Origin: Candidatus Margulisiibacteriota bacterium
GTDB lineage: Bacteria > Margulisbacteria > Riflemargulisbacteria > GWF2-39-127
Assembly (NCBI GenBank): GCA_003242895.1
Contig: QKMY01000060.1
Span: 1-64,000 of the forward strand
DNA: 64,000 nucleotides
Direction of reading: 5' to 3'
The position numbers and the translations under genes were made by a program. The notes below the pieces were generated by a model that had not been told where the DNA came from, made no database searches, and saw nothing but the letters and a program-made list of their open reading frames with translations. Numbering within the stretch: position 1 is the first letter of the stretch; each line of letters opens with the position of its first letter. This document shows, in pieces, positions 1 through 8,938 of this stretch.

Positions 1-57
1 TTATCCATTAGGTTGTTTTAATTATGGAAAGTATCTTTTCAGGTTGGGTTATCTTGA

Positions 58-1236
58 GAAAATGCAGGACGTTTTAGTTGCTTTATTTTAGGATATTACA
101 AATGCCCAGACGGCAGCTTTGCTATTCCACCTGGAAATTCGTTTCCTGAAATTATCTCAGATGGAGCAAAAATTAATCCAAAAAGTAGAAATGACAAAGT
201 GTGGAGATGGTCTCAGGAATCATACTTATCTCAAAAACACAGATTGTCCTTTAATAAATCAAAAAACTCTCCATTGTTAGATGAAAATGGAAACTCTTCT
301 AATTGGAATGTTTACACAAAACAGTATTTGCATGAAATACAAGAAAAAGGATACGTACCTTCAAATCTTATTGATGAAAATACAAACTCTATTGGGTCTA
401 AAGAATTAAAAGAATTAGGTGTAGATTTTGATTTTCCTAAACCGAGCACATTAATAGGTTATTTAGCAAGAATCATTGATTTTAATTCAAGTGACATCCT
501 GCTAGACTTCTTCTCTGGCTCTGCTACCACTGCTCACGCTGTTATGCAACTTAATGCAGAAGATGGAGGTAATCGTAAATATATTTGTGTTCAACTCCCT
601 GAACCTTGTGATGAAAATAGCGAAGCCTACAAAGCAGGTTATAAAAATATTTGTGAAATAGGTAAAGAGCGTATCCGTCGTGCAGGGGAAAAAATAGTTG
701 CACAGCTTAAAGAAAAACAAAATGGGCAACAACAATTACTTGAATCCGAAGGTGCTATAGTCAATCCTGACACTCTTGATATTGGCTTTAAAGTATTTCG
801 TGTTGCGTATTCCAATATCCGCTGGACACATGACGCAATCAACAATACTGGACTTACGCCCATTGAAGAAATCCAATTTTCCCAAAAAGACCTGCTTGAT
901 TTCATGATACATTTTACAGATATTGATGTGGTATATGAAATACTTTTGCGTCAGAGAGACATACCGCTTTCAAGTAAAGTAGAACAAATATCAAAAATAG
1001 GGAATCGCACTTACATGTTTGCGGACAGTTACGTTGTCTGCCTTGAAGAACAAATTACTAAAGAACTAATAGAAGCGTTAGCAGCCATTGAACCGCTGCC
1101 AATCAAGTACGTTTTCAGGGACAGTGCTTTTGAAGATGACATATCCCTTAAAGATGAAACTTTCAGACGGTTACAGGCTTTAATATCAAGAAATACAGGT
1201 GAAAGCAAAAAAACTTATACTGTAGAGTTTATTTAG
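58..1236 (+). CDS. mod: Type III restriction-modification DNA methyltransferase (Mod), 5'-truncated and apparently frameshifted
   Basis: C-terminal part of the Mod subunit, which methylates adenine in the recognition site of a type III system and supplies sequence specificity to Res. The SAM-binding motif I (LDFFSGSATTAHAV, about 502-545) lies late in the protein, as expected for beta-class N6-adenine methylases where DPPY precedes it; the DPPY half lies before the window. The first ATG in frame is at 199, but homologous-looking sequence (CPDGSFAIPPG, about 103-135) runs back to 58, just after an in-frame TGA at 55-57. Frame 2 is open from base 2 to 87, so one missing A in the run at 59-62 would join the two frames. 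Either this is a real frameshift or a sequencing error. res follows 51 bases downstream. The family call is firm; whether the gene is active is uncertain. Confidence 0.8.
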   Translation, partial: ENAGRFSCFILGYYKCPDGSFAIPPGNSFPEIISDGAKINPKSRNDKVWRWSQESYLSQKHRLSFNKSKNSPLLDENGNSSNWNVYTKQYLHEIQEKGYVPSNLIDENTNSIGSKELKELGVDFDFPKPSTLIGYLARIIDFNSSDILLDFFSGSATTAHAVMQLNAEDGGNRKYICVQLPEPCDENSEAYKAGYKNICEIGKERIRRAGEKIVAQLKEKQNGQQQLLESEGAIVNPDTLDIGFKVFRVAYSNIRWTHDAINNTGLTPIEEIQFSQKDLLDFMIHFTDIDVVYEILLRQRDIPLSSKVEQISKIGNRTYMFADSYVVCLEEQITKELIEALAAIEPLPIKYVFRDSAFEDDISLKDETFRRLQALISRNTGESKKTYTVEFI

Positions 1237-1287
1237 GGAAAGATTAAACCCCACGAATTCGAGTGGTTTAGAAATGAAGAATAAAAG

Positions 1288-4200
1288 ATGACAAACCGTA
1301 TATTATTTCAATTTGATGACAAATTAGATTACCAGCTAAAAGCTGTTAATTCTATTGTCGAGCTTTTTCGCGGATTGCCTAAAATACCAACTACAAGCAT
1401 ATATAAGAATATTCGTAAAAAATACAAATGGACTGCTGGTGACCCTGTTCGCAACCTGGATATAACAGAAGGCAGTAAACTACTGGAAAACTTGCGGTCA
1501 GTACAGCTAACAAATAATCTATTTGCAGATAGTGAAATACAAAACAATAATTTCACCATTGAAATGGAAACTGGAACAGGAAAAACTTATGTTTACCTGC
1601 GAACAATACTTGAGCTAAATCGTGAATATGGCTTTAATAAATTCATCATAGTAGTCCCTTCTATCCCAATCCGTATGGGTGTTGAAAAAACAATTGATAT
1701 GTTAAAGGAACACTTTAAAGCTCTATATGATATTGACCTTAAAAAACACAGTTTTGTTTATGATAGCAATAACCCTCAAAAAGTAAGCACCGGTTTTGTA
1801 GAAACCAAAGAACTTAGTATTTGCGTAATGAATATCCATGCGTTTAATAAAGATACCAACAAAATCAGACAAGAGGATGAATATGGTCAGGTTTTGTGGG
1901 AAGACATCAAATATGTCCGCCCTATAATAATCATAGATGAACCTCAAAAAATAGAAGGCACCGCCAAGAAAAAGTCCGCTTCCTTGCAGGCAATTGAAGT
2001 AATTAACCCATTATTTACTCTGCGTTATTCCGCTACTCATAAACAGCTATTTAATCAAGTATACAAGCTGGATTCTTTTGATGCATTTCAAATGGACTTA
2101 GTTAAAAAAATAGAAGTAAAAACCGTACATGGAATCATTCCTAAAGATAGTCCTTATATCAGGTATGTAAGTTTCACAAAGGAACTAAAAGCCCGCATTG
2201 AAATATTTTGTCAGGAGCAAGGTAGTAGCATCAAATTTAAAACATTTGACGTTCGTGGTGGTACACCGCTATTTGAATTGTCTGGTAAACTTGTTCAATA
2301 CAGGGATATAAGAATACAGGAAGACCCGCACAAACTTAAACCTTTAAAAATTGCTTACAAGGATGACATAAAAGAAATTGCTCTGGGTCAAAGCACTAAT
2401 GAATTCACACATAATGAAGCTGTCAAAATTCAAATACAACTGGCTATTATTAATCACTTAGACAAACAATTCAAAATATTGGCAAAAGGGGAAAGAATAA
2501 AGGTATTGTCTCTATTCTTTATTGATGAAGTTGCTAAAGTAAGAGATAACACACAACCAGATGGACGAGGAGAATATTTTAGAATATTTGATGAAGAATA
2601 TAAAAAGTTTATTTCTGACCCCAAGTATAAAAAAGAATTTGAAAAGTATTCTGATTTGTTTAAAAGCTATACCGACATCCAAAATGTAAGAGAAGGCTAT
2701 TTTGCCATAGATAAAAACAAGACTGCGGTAGATATAGAGGGCTGGGACAGTTCAATTGATGACAACAAAGTAAAAGCCAAATCGCAAGAAGATATAGACA
2801 GGGGGATAGACCTGATATTGAAAAAGAAAGATGAATTAATCTCTTTTGATGAACCTCTTGCTTTTATTTTTTCACACTCTGCATTACGTGAAGGCTGGGA
2901 TAATCCTAATGTTTTTACACTATGTACTTTAAAAAGCGGCGGGTCTGAAATTGCTAAAAAACAGGAAATTGGCAGAGGGTTAAGATTGCCTGTTGATGTT
3001 ACAGGGAACCGCTGTACTGATAGCGAAGTTAATGAGCTTACTGTTATTGCTAACGATTACTATGAGCAATTTGCGGACAATCTACAAAGGGATTTTAATG
3101 ACAGTATGAATTTTAATAAGGATGAAGTTACCGCAGATATAATTATTTCAACTTTAAAAAGTGCTGGTATACCAAAGATTAAAATTACTCCGGCATTGGT
3201 TGATGCATTCAAAAATGAACTGTTTTATGGAGGTGTTGTTTCTACAAGCAATACCCTAACCAATGCCGCTGAAAGTATAAAATATTTGAATTTTAAAGAC
3301 GAGACACTGCAAGAACACAGTGAAATGATAAAAGAAAATTTCATTAAATATATGGTTCAAAAAGGGACTCACAAAATCACTATAAAAAATGGTGATAATG
3401 ACCCAATTACTAATTCCGTACATAATTACGTTGCAGAGGAAGATTTTGTTAAACTCTTTAAAAGTTTGTCTGAAAAACTTTGCAAACGGTCTATCTATAA
3501 ATTTGATTTAAACAAAGATAAGTTTATTGAAGAATGCAGTAATGAGCTAAATGAATATTTAAAATTTATGCGTGTAAAAAATGAATATGAAATTGAATCA
3601 GGAAAAGCTGGTTTTGATGAAACCCAAAAATTTAAAATGGCAGATGCTGCTATTAAAGTCATTGACAATATTTCAGAGGATTTTATTGAACAGAAAAGTG
3701 ATTTGGAAATTGTTAACTATATAATGCATCATACTATGCTGCCACGTTTTGCTATCCTTAAAATTATATGGAGGCTTGAAAAAAGAGAGCTGCTAAATAA
3801 TCAGGATATACTAGATGCTATTACAGGGGAAATATTAAATAAACTAAACAACGCGAAAGCCCAAAACCTTTATGCCTATGAAGTAATTGAAGGGTATGAA
3901 CTTGAAACCGGGAAAATATTTGAAGCAGATACGATTGATGAAGAACTATTTAACCGCGAAAAGGCAGTATACATAACAAATGCTGCTAATCGCAGAGCTA
4001 TTAATAAATATTACCGTATGGATAGTGAAGGTGAATACTCCTTTGCTGAAAAGCTGGAACAGAACAAAAATGTCCTATTATTTACCAAACTTAAAAAGGG
4101 CGGTTTTGTAATAGATACTCCTTATGGCAATTACTCCCCAGACTGGGCAATTGTTTATAAAAAAGATAATGGCAATATTAAACTCTATCTCATAGTTGAA

Positions 4201-4362
4201 ACAAAATTTGCAAAACAGATAGAAAACCTGACCTCAGTTGAAAAATTGAAAATTAAGTGTGGGAAAAGACACTTTGAAGCAGTAACAAAAGAGGCTCAAT
4301 TTGATTGGGTCAACAGCTATGACGATTTCAGGCGGAAATTTGGGGTTGTTGATACGTTATAA
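1288..4362 (+). CDS. res: Type III restriction endonuclease, Res subunit (DEAD-like helicase plus nuclease)
   Basis: ATP-dependent restriction subunit that works with Mod on unmodified DNA. Its 1024 residues are full length for the family. Walker A is GTGKT (Gly96-Thr100). Motif II reads DEPQ at Asp217. SHSALREGWDNPNV and QEIGRGLRLP are the late helicase motifs (about residues 530-570). The C-terminal PD-(D/E)xK nuclease is visible as SPDW (Asp952) followed by VETK (Glu971, Lys973), so catalytic residues for both activities are present. The ATG at 1288 follows a weak ribosome-binding site. The gene is co-oriented with mod. Base usage looks more AT-rich than the biosynthetic run after 4487, which fits horizontal acquisition, though this was not measured. 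Confidence 0.93.
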   Translation: MTNRILFQFDDKLDYQLKAVNSIVELFRGLPKIPTTSIYKNIRKKYKWTAGDPVRNLDITEGSKLLENLRSVQLTNNLFADSEIQNNNFTIEMETGTGKTYVYLRTILELNREYGFNKFIIVVPSIPIRMGVEKTIDMLKEHFKALYDIDLKKHSFVYDSNNPQKVSTGFVETKELSICVMNIHAFNKDTNKIRQEDEYGQVLWEDIKYVRPIIIIDEPQKIEGTAKKKSASLQAIEVINPLFTLRYSATHKQLFNQVYKLDSFDAFQMDLVKKIEVKTVHGIIPKDSPYIRYVSFTKELKARIEIFCQEQGSSIKFKTFDVRGGTPLFELSGKLVQYRDIRIQEDPHKLKPLKIAYKDDIKEIALGQSTNEFTHNEAVKIQIQLAIINHLDKQFKILAKGERIKVLSLFFIDEVAKVRDNTQPDGRGEYFRIFDEEYKKFISDPKYKKEFEKYSDLFKSYTDIQNVREGYFAIDKNKTAVDIEGWDSSIDDNKVKAKSQEDIDRGIDLILKKKDELISFDEPLAFIFSHSALREGWDNPNVFTLCTLKSGGSEIAKKQEIGRGLRLPVDVTGNRCTDSEVNELTVIANDYYEQFADNLQRDFNDSMNFNKDEVTADIIISTLKSAGIPKIKITPALVDAFKNELFYGGVVSTSNTLTNAAESIKYLNFKDETLQEHSEMIKENFIKYMVQKGTHKITIKNGDNDPITNSVHNYVAEEDFVKLFKSLSEKLCKRSIYKFDLNKDKFIEECSNELNEYLKFMRVKNEYEIESGKAGFDETQKFKMADAAIKVIDNISEDFIEQKSDLEIVNYIMHHTMLPRFAILKIIWRLEKRELLNNQDILDAITGEILNKLNNAKAQNLYAYEVIEGYELETGKIFEADTIDEELFNREKAVYITNAANRRAINKYYRMDSEGEYSFAEKLEQNKNVLLFTKLKKGGFVIDTPYGNYSPDWAIVYKKDNGNIKLYLIVETKFAKQIENLTSVEKLKIKCGKRHFEAVTKEAQFDWVNSYDDFRRKFGVVDTL

Positions 4363-4439
4363 TAGGCCTGAAATAATTATAATAAAAAATAATATCTTAT
4401 GAAGCTAACAAATCATTTGGTCACATAGGCCGTTATTGA

Positions 4440-4448
4440 TGATATAAT
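4440..4448 (+). promoter_or_regulatory. Extended -10 promoter for the rsmD-coaD run
   Basis: TGaTATAAT is a perfect extended -10 box, 38 bases before the rsmD ATG. No good -35 box is present at 17 bp (best is TTGGTC about 20 bp upstream), which is normal for an extended -10 promoter. It separates the restriction pair from the biosynthetic run. Confidence 0.5.
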
Positions 4449-4486
4449 ACTGGAAATGAATAGTCCTAATTGTAAAGTTGAGCGAA

Positions 4487-5032
4487 ATGAAAATAGTTGC
4501 CGGTAAATATAAGGGCAGGACCCTGTTTTTTAAAAAGACCAAAGAAGTAAGACCTATGACTGAGAAGGTAAGGTCTGCCATTTACGATATTCTTCAAGAC
4601 TGGATCGTTGATAAAAAAATGCTCGATCTGTTTTGCGGCAGTGGCTCTGTCGGGATCGAGGCAATAAGCAGAAGTGCTGCCCACGTCGATTTTATTGACA
4701 TGGACACGCGAATTGTCATTGAGAATGTCGAGAACCTGGGAATTGGCGAATCCGTGAGTATATATAGGAAAGATGTTTTCAGCGCTTTGCAGATAATAAA
4801 GAAGAAAAGTAAGCGCTATGATTTTATTTTTATTGGTGCCCCGTATACTTTCGAAAAAATTCCGGAAATATTGAAAAATGTAGATGATTTTGGTATATTA
4901 AACCATAAAGGATTGATGATTTTAGAACATGTAAAAGGGCTTGATCTGCATTATACTTTTAAATCCTTGTTTCATGTGAAAACCTATACTTATGGACAGA
5001 CAATTCTAGAACTATTTGAAAGTAACGTATGA
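4487..5032 (+). CDS. rsmD: RsmD-family 16S rRNA (guanine966-N2)-methyltransferase, altered DPPY motif
   Basis: Family function: SAM-dependent methylation of G966 in 16S rRNA during 30S assembly. The N-terminus MKIVAGKYKGR and the SAM loop LDLFCGSGSVGIEA are typical, as is the position next to coaD. I chose ATG 4487 over an in-frame TTG at 4478 because RsmD proteins start at this MK/RIIAGK block. The catalytic D/N-PP-Y motif, normally FLDPPY, reads FIGAPY here (Gly117-Ala118-Pro119-Tyr120), so the Asp that contacts the target amino group is gone. The stop overlaps the coaD start (ATGA). The family call is safe; full catalytic activity is doubtful. Confidence 0.85.
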   Translation: MKIVAGKYKGRTLFFKKTKEVRPMTEKVRSAIYDILQDWIVDKKMLDLFCGSGSVGIEAISRSAAHVDFIDMDTRIVIENVENLGIGESVSIYRKDVFSALQIIKKKSKRYDFIFIGAPYTFEKIPEILKNVDDFGILNHKGLMILEHVKGLDLHYTFKSLFHVKTYTYGQTILELFESNV

Positions 5033-5508
5033 GAACCGCAATATATCCTGGGAGTTTTGATCCGATTACTAACGGGCATCTGGATATCCTGGAAAGAGCA
5101 ACAAAAGTCTTTGACAAGATCTATGTTACAATACTGGTGAACCCTCAAAAGAAATGTCTTTTCAGCGATGCTGAGAGGCAGGAACTGATTGAAAAGAGTA
5201 TCGAGCCTGAAAACAAGATCATTGTCACTACTTTTGACGGATTGCTTACAAATTATGCTGTTAAGGTTGAAGCTCAAGCAATTATCCGTGGTCTAAGGGC
5301 GGTATCGGATTTTGATTATGAATTTCAAATGGCGTTAACAAACCGGAAGTTAAACGATAGTATAGATACGGTTTTTTTTATGACCAGTGAAAAATATTCG
5401 TATTTGAATTCCGGACTGATTAAACAGCTCGTAATGTTTGGGGCAGATGTTTCTCAGTTTGTTCCTGATATTGTTGAAATGAGACTTAAAGAAAAATTTA
5501 ATAGATAG
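5029..5508 (+). CDS. coaD: Phosphopantetheine adenylyltransferase
   Basis: Catalyses ATP + 4'-phosphopantetheine to dephospho-CoA + PPi, the penultimate step of coenzyme A synthesis, in the cytoplasm. Its 159 residues match the family length. The nucleotidyltransferase signature GSFDPITNGH (residues 8-17, with the TxGH His17) is intact, and RGLRAVSDFDYEFQMAL is the conserved substrate/adenine-binding stretch. YSYLNSGLIKQL corresponds to the usual YSxxSSSLVKEL motif. Start ATG overlaps the rsmD stop by four bases, so translation is probably coupled. The rsmD-coaD pairing is widespread in bacteria and supports both calls. Confidence 0.97.
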   Translation: MRTAIYPGSFDPITNGHLDILERATKVFDKIYVTILVNPQKKCLFSDAERQELIEKSIEPENKIIVTTFDGLLTNYAVKVEAQAIIRGLRAVSDFDYEFQMALTNRKLNDSIDTVFFMTSEKYSYLNSGLIKQLVMFGADVSQFVPDIVEMRLKEKFNR

Positions 5509-5522
5509 AGGGTGGACTAGAT

Positions 5523-6017
5523 ATGGAATTATTGGGATTAATTGATGCCTTAGAGGCAACAATTCTTTCATCTCCTAAATTGCTGCTTACTAATAAAACA
5601 ATTATTGATGAACCTAAGGTTATCGGGATCATCGATAAAGTTAGGCTCGTCATCAAGAATGGTGGGCATATCATTCACGATAATGTTACAAAATTATCAA
5701 AAGACGATATTCGGGTTGAGCCTATTTTTGAAAAGAAACAGGTTCTGTCCAGTCATGAAGTTGTCAGTAACAATAATTTTAAAAATAAAAAATTGGATGA
5801 AGTGGATGAGATTATTGAAAGAGCAAAGAAAGAGGCTCAGGAAATTATCGAAAATGCTGATAATTATGCAATTGATGTATTAGAAAAGCTTCATTTGACG
5901 GTTATGAAAGTTCAGCGGAATGTAGCCCGGGTTGAGAAAACTATTGAGGATAGCAAGGTTAATCTTAAAAATGATTATAAGAATGATTATATAAAAAATA
6001 ATTTAGAAAAAATATAA
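5523..6017 (+). CDS. Coiled-coil protein of the coaD neighbourhood (ATPase-like, DivIVA/V-type E-like)
   Basis: 164 residues. The N-terminal part (1-65) is a short globular segment beginning MELLGLIDALE. Residues about 90-145 form a charged amphipathic helix (IIERAKKEAQEIIENADNY) predicted to be coiled coil. Proteins of this shape, often annotated as ATPase or hypothetical, sit directly after coaD in many Clostridia and Negativicutes; that is recalled family context, not a demonstrated function. No Walker motif is visible, so an ATPase name is not supported here. RBS GAGGGTGG precedes ATG 5523, 14 bases after coaD. The biological role is unknown. Confidence 0.6.
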   Translation: MELLGLIDALEATILSSPKLLLTNKTIIDEPKVIGIIDKVRLVIKNGGHIIHDNVTKLSKDDIRVEPIFEKKQVLSSHEVVSNNNFKNKKLDEVDEIIERAKKEAQEIIENADNYAIDVLEKLHLTVMKVQRNVARVEKTIEDSKVNLKNDYKNDYIKNNLEKI

Positions 6018-6057
6018 TAATGATAAGAAAATAGAATACAAAATATAAGGAGATTGT

Positions 6058-6774
6058 ATGAGACTTGATGGCAGAAGCGCAGATCATTTAAGGCAAATAA
6101 AGTTTGTGAGAAAGTATAATAAATATGCGGAAGGGTCCGTATACGTGGAATCCGGTGAAACCAAAATTATCTGTACTGCTACAATTGAGGAAAGCGTTCC
6201 TTTTTTTCTGAAGAATTCGGGAAAAGGTTGGATTACTGCAGAGTATGGCATGTTACCGCGATCAACTGTAGATAGAATGAAGCGCGAAGCTAGCAGTGGT
6301 AAGCAGGGTGGGCGTACTGTAGAGATTCAGAGACTTATTGGGAGAAGCCTTCGTTCTATTATCGATTTGGAAAAATTGGGAGAACGAACGATTAAAATTG
6401 ATTGTGATGTAATTCAAGCTGATGGAGGAACAAGAACGAATGCTATTTCCGGTTCTTTTGTTGCTCTCCATGATGCAATATCCTGGCTGCTTGAGCGTAA
6501 AAAATTAACCGTCAGTCCTCTTAAAGAATTCTGCGCAGCTATAAGTGTTGGTATTGTTAAAGGAGAGAATTTACTTGATCTCATTTATGAAGAAGATAGC
6601 AAGGCTGAAGTTGATATGAATGTCGTTATGACAGAGTCCGGGAAGTTTATCGAGATACAGGGCACTGCAGAGGGCGATCCTTTTTCTTATGACCAAATGA
6701 CAGGGCTTGTTGCTCTTGCTAAAAAAGGTATCGATGAGATTATCAGTATCCAGAAGCAAGTTCTCGGGTTGTAG
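6058..6774 (+). CDS. rph: Ribonuclease PH
   Basis: Phosphorolytic 3'-to-5' exoribonuclease that trims tRNA 3' ends, releasing nucleoside diphosphates; acts as a ring-shaped hexamer in the cytoplasm. 238 residues is the full family length. The start [16 protein letters not shown], the Arg-rich stretch [20 protein letters not shown] and the [18 protein letters not shown] phosphate-site region are all canonical. An AAGGAG Shine-Dalgarno sits seven bases before ATG 6058. It lies between the coiled-coil gene and aroK, all on the same strand and probably co-transcribed. Confidence 0.97.
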   Translation: MRLDGRSADHLRQIKFVRKYNKYAEGSVYVESGETKIICTATIEESVPFFLKNSGKGWITAEYGMLPRSTVDRMKREASSGKQGGRTVEIQRLIGRSLRSIIDLEKLGERTIKIDCDVIQADGGTRTNAISGSFVALHDAISWLLERKKLTVSPLKEFCAAISVGIVKGENLLDLIYEEDSKAEVDMNVVMTESGKFIEIQGTAEGDPFSYDQMTGLVALAKKGIDEIISIQKQVLGL

Positions 6775-6784
6775 AGGAATCTGC

Positions 6785-7312
6785 ATGAATAATATTTACC
6801 TTATTGGGTTTATGGGGGTAGGCAAAACATCGGTCGGTACATTATTGGCAGGACGGATGGAGTGCCAATTAGTTGATACTGATAAGCTAATAGAAGAAGC
6901 GCATCAGTGTGAAGTGTCCACTATTTTTTCGCAGTTTGGGGAACCTCATTTTCGTCAGTTGGAATCAGCTCAGCTCAAGGAACTTTCCGGAAAACAGGGA
7001 CTGATTGTCAGTACCGGAGGCGGAATAATCCTTAGTGAAAAGAATGTTACGGTTATGAGAGAAACAGGCATCGTTGTTTTGTTAACGGCGACACCGGAAA
7101 CAATTGTTCAGCGGCTAAGTCATGACACGACAAGACCTCTTCTCCAAGGGGATGACAAATTTCAAAAAATTATGTCTATTCTTGATGCCCGTAAAGAAAA
7201 ATACCTCGGTGCTGCGCATTTTACTGTCGCGACCGATGACCTAAAATTGGAAATTATCGCAGAAATAATTGTGAATCATATACATCAGCATAAAGGAGTA
7301 GCTTGTGGGTAA
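6785..7312 (+). CDS. aroK: Shikimate kinase
   Basis: Phosphorylates shikimate at the 3-OH using ATP, step five of chorismate synthesis. The Walker A loop GFMGVGKTSVG is at residues 8-18, followed by DTD (shikimate/Mg contact) and the STGGGI shikimate-binding glycines. The frame stays open back to 6707, but ATG 6785 (MNNIYLIGFMG) matches the family N-terminus and has AGAGGA upstream. At 175 residues it is normal in length. Its stop lies inside the start of aroB (8-base overlap), so aroK, aroB and aroQ should be translated as a unit. Confidence 0.96.
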   Translation: MNNIYLIGFMGVGKTSVGTLLAGRMECQLVDTDKLIEEAHQCEVSTIFSQFGEPHFRQLESAQLKELSGKQGLIVSTGGGIILSEKNVTVMRETGIVVLLTATPETIVQRLSHDTTRPLLQGDDKFQKIMSILDARKEKYLGAAHFTVATDDLKLEIIAEIIVNHIHQHKGVACG

Positions 7313-8459
7313 TCTGGGTACTTTGCCTTTGTTCAATACAGGAGAAGAACTTACAGGTATTGAGACAATCCATGTCAACGTAAAGAATGCACCTTACGAT
7401 ATTTATGTCGGCGGCGGAATGCTTTCAAAAACTAATTATTTATGGAAAAAGTTAAAGTTATCTTCTCAGGTTCTTATAGTGTCTGACCCGGTGGTTTTTG
7501 AACTATATGGAAAGAAATTGATAGATAATTTCAGTTTTCTTGGGATTGAACCGTTTGTTCATTGTGTTGCGCAGGGTGAAGCTTCCAAGAACCCGGATGA
7601 GATTTTTAAAATATACGATATACTTGTAGCAAATAAATATAGCAGAGATTGCGTTATTGTTGCTTTTGGCGGAGGTGTCATCGGTGACCTTACCGGTTTT
7701 GCTGCAGCTACCTATATGCGAGGCGTTAACCTGATACAGATTCCAACAACGCTTCTTGCCCAGGTTGACAGCAGTATCGGTGGTAAAACTGCTATTAATC
7801 ATAAATACGGGAAAAATCTGATTGGATCGTTTTATCAACCTAAGGCGGTTATAATCGACGTTGATGTTTTAGCTACATTGCCGGAGAGAGAGCTGAGGAC
7901 CGGACTTGCCGAAGTAATTAAATACGGCGTCATTGAAGATCAGAGCTTTTTTGACTATCTGTCGAGAAATAAGGATAAGCTCGGAGTATATCAGCCGGAG
8001 AATAAAACTATCTGGATCAAGATAATTCTGACATCTTGTAAGGCAAAAGCTAAAATTGTCACAATTGATGAACGGGAACAAGGGCTTAGAGCAATTTTGA
8101 ATTATGGGCACACGATTGGGCATGCTATTGAGACAATAACTGATTACAAGAAGTATAATCACGGTGAGGCAGTTGCGATTGGCATGGTCGGAGCTGCGAT
8201 AATTGCCAAAAACAGGGGACTTGTTGATCCTGATGTTGTTATGAGAATTAGTAATCTTGCCAAATATCTGGGATTGCCTGTTGAAGTCAAAGGATATGAT
8301 GCTAGTGAGATAATAAATATATTGAAATTAGATAAAAAAGTTAAAGAAGGCAAGGTGCATTTTATTCTGCCCAAGAGAATCGGGCTGGTTGAAGATTTTG
8401 CTGATATTACAAATAATGAGATAATGAAAGCATTAAAGGAATTAGAGGGAACGAAATGA
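7305..8459 (+). CDS. aroB: 3-Dehydroquinate synthase
   Basis: Converts DAHP to 3-dehydroquinate with NAD+ and a divalent metal, step two of the shikimate pathway. The NAD loop [14 protein letters not shown], the substrate stretch [18 protein letters not shown], and the metal ligands in GLAEVIKYG (Glu), [11 protein letters not shown] (His) and [11 protein letters not shown] (His) are all intact. The start is a GTG at 7305 with AAGGAG upstream, overlapping the end of aroK. About 20 extra N-terminal residues precede the usual family start; no better start codon lies inside. Length is 384 residues against a typical 350-370. Confidence 0.96.
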   Translation: MGNLGTLPLFNTGEELTGIETIHVNVKNAPYDIYVGGGMLSKTNYLWKKLKLSSQVLIVSDPVVFELYGKKLIDNFSFLGIEPFVHCVAQGEASKNPDEIFKIYDILVANKYSRDCVIVAFGGGVIGDLTGFAAATYMRGVNLIQIPTTLLAQVDSSIGGKTAINHKYGKNLIGSFYQPKAVIIDVDVLATLPERELRTGLAEVIKYGVIEDQSFFDYLSRNKDKLGVYQPENKTIWIKIILTSCKAKAKIVTIDEREQGLRAILNYGHTIGHAIETITDYKKYNHGEAVAIGMVGAAIIAKNRGLVDPDVVMRISNLAKYLGLPVEVKGYDASEIINILKLDKKVKEGKVHFILPKRIGLVEDFADITNNEIMKALKELEGTK

Positions 8460-8890
8460 ACCTATTAATTATTAATGGTCCGAATTTAAATATGTTAGGC
8501 AAACGAGAACCTGCTATTTATGGGAGCGATTCACTCCTTGAGGTTAATAATAAAATTGAAGCGGTTGCAACAGAAAAAGGGATAACGGTTAGTTTTGTCC
8601 AGTCGAACTCTGAAGGAGTAATGATTGATTCGATCCATAATGCGATGGGGAACTATAATGCGATAATTCTTAACCCCGGTGCTTATACCCATTATAGCCT
8701 TGCCTTATCAGATGCGATTGCTTCTGTCGATATTCCGGTCATCGAAGTGCATCTCTCTAATATACATGCCAGGGAAGACTATCGAAAGACGTCTGTAACA
8801 GCCTCAAAATGTATTGGACAGATTAGCGGATTTGGTTATTATAGCTATGTCTTGGCGATAGAAGCGCTTTGCAAGAAATTGGGTAAATAA
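8456..8890 (+). CDS. aroQ: Type II 3-dehydroquinate dehydratase
   Basis: Dehydrates 3-dehydroquinate to 3-dehydroshikimate, step three of the shikimate pathway, as a dodecamer. The signature [18 protein letters not shown] contains the catalytic Tyr22 and the loop Arg17; [29 protein letters not shown] and the catalytic-His stretch [11 protein letters not shown] are all present. 144 residues is the usual size. The start overlaps the aroB stop (ATGA). The local set aroK-aroB-aroQ covers three of seven chorismate steps; aroE, aroA, aroC and DAHP synthase are elsewhere. Confidence 0.97.
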   Translation: MNLLIINGPNLNMLGKREPAIYGSDSLLEVNNKIEAVATEKGITVSFVQSNSEGVMIDSIHNAMGNYNAIILNPGAYTHYSLALSDAIASVDIPVIEVHLSNIHAREDYRKTSVTASKCIGQISGFGYYSYVLAIEALCKKLGK

Positions 8891-8938
8891 CGGAAAACAT
8901 AACGGTTCTTGCGGTGAGAGTGAAGAAAGATAAGCATT

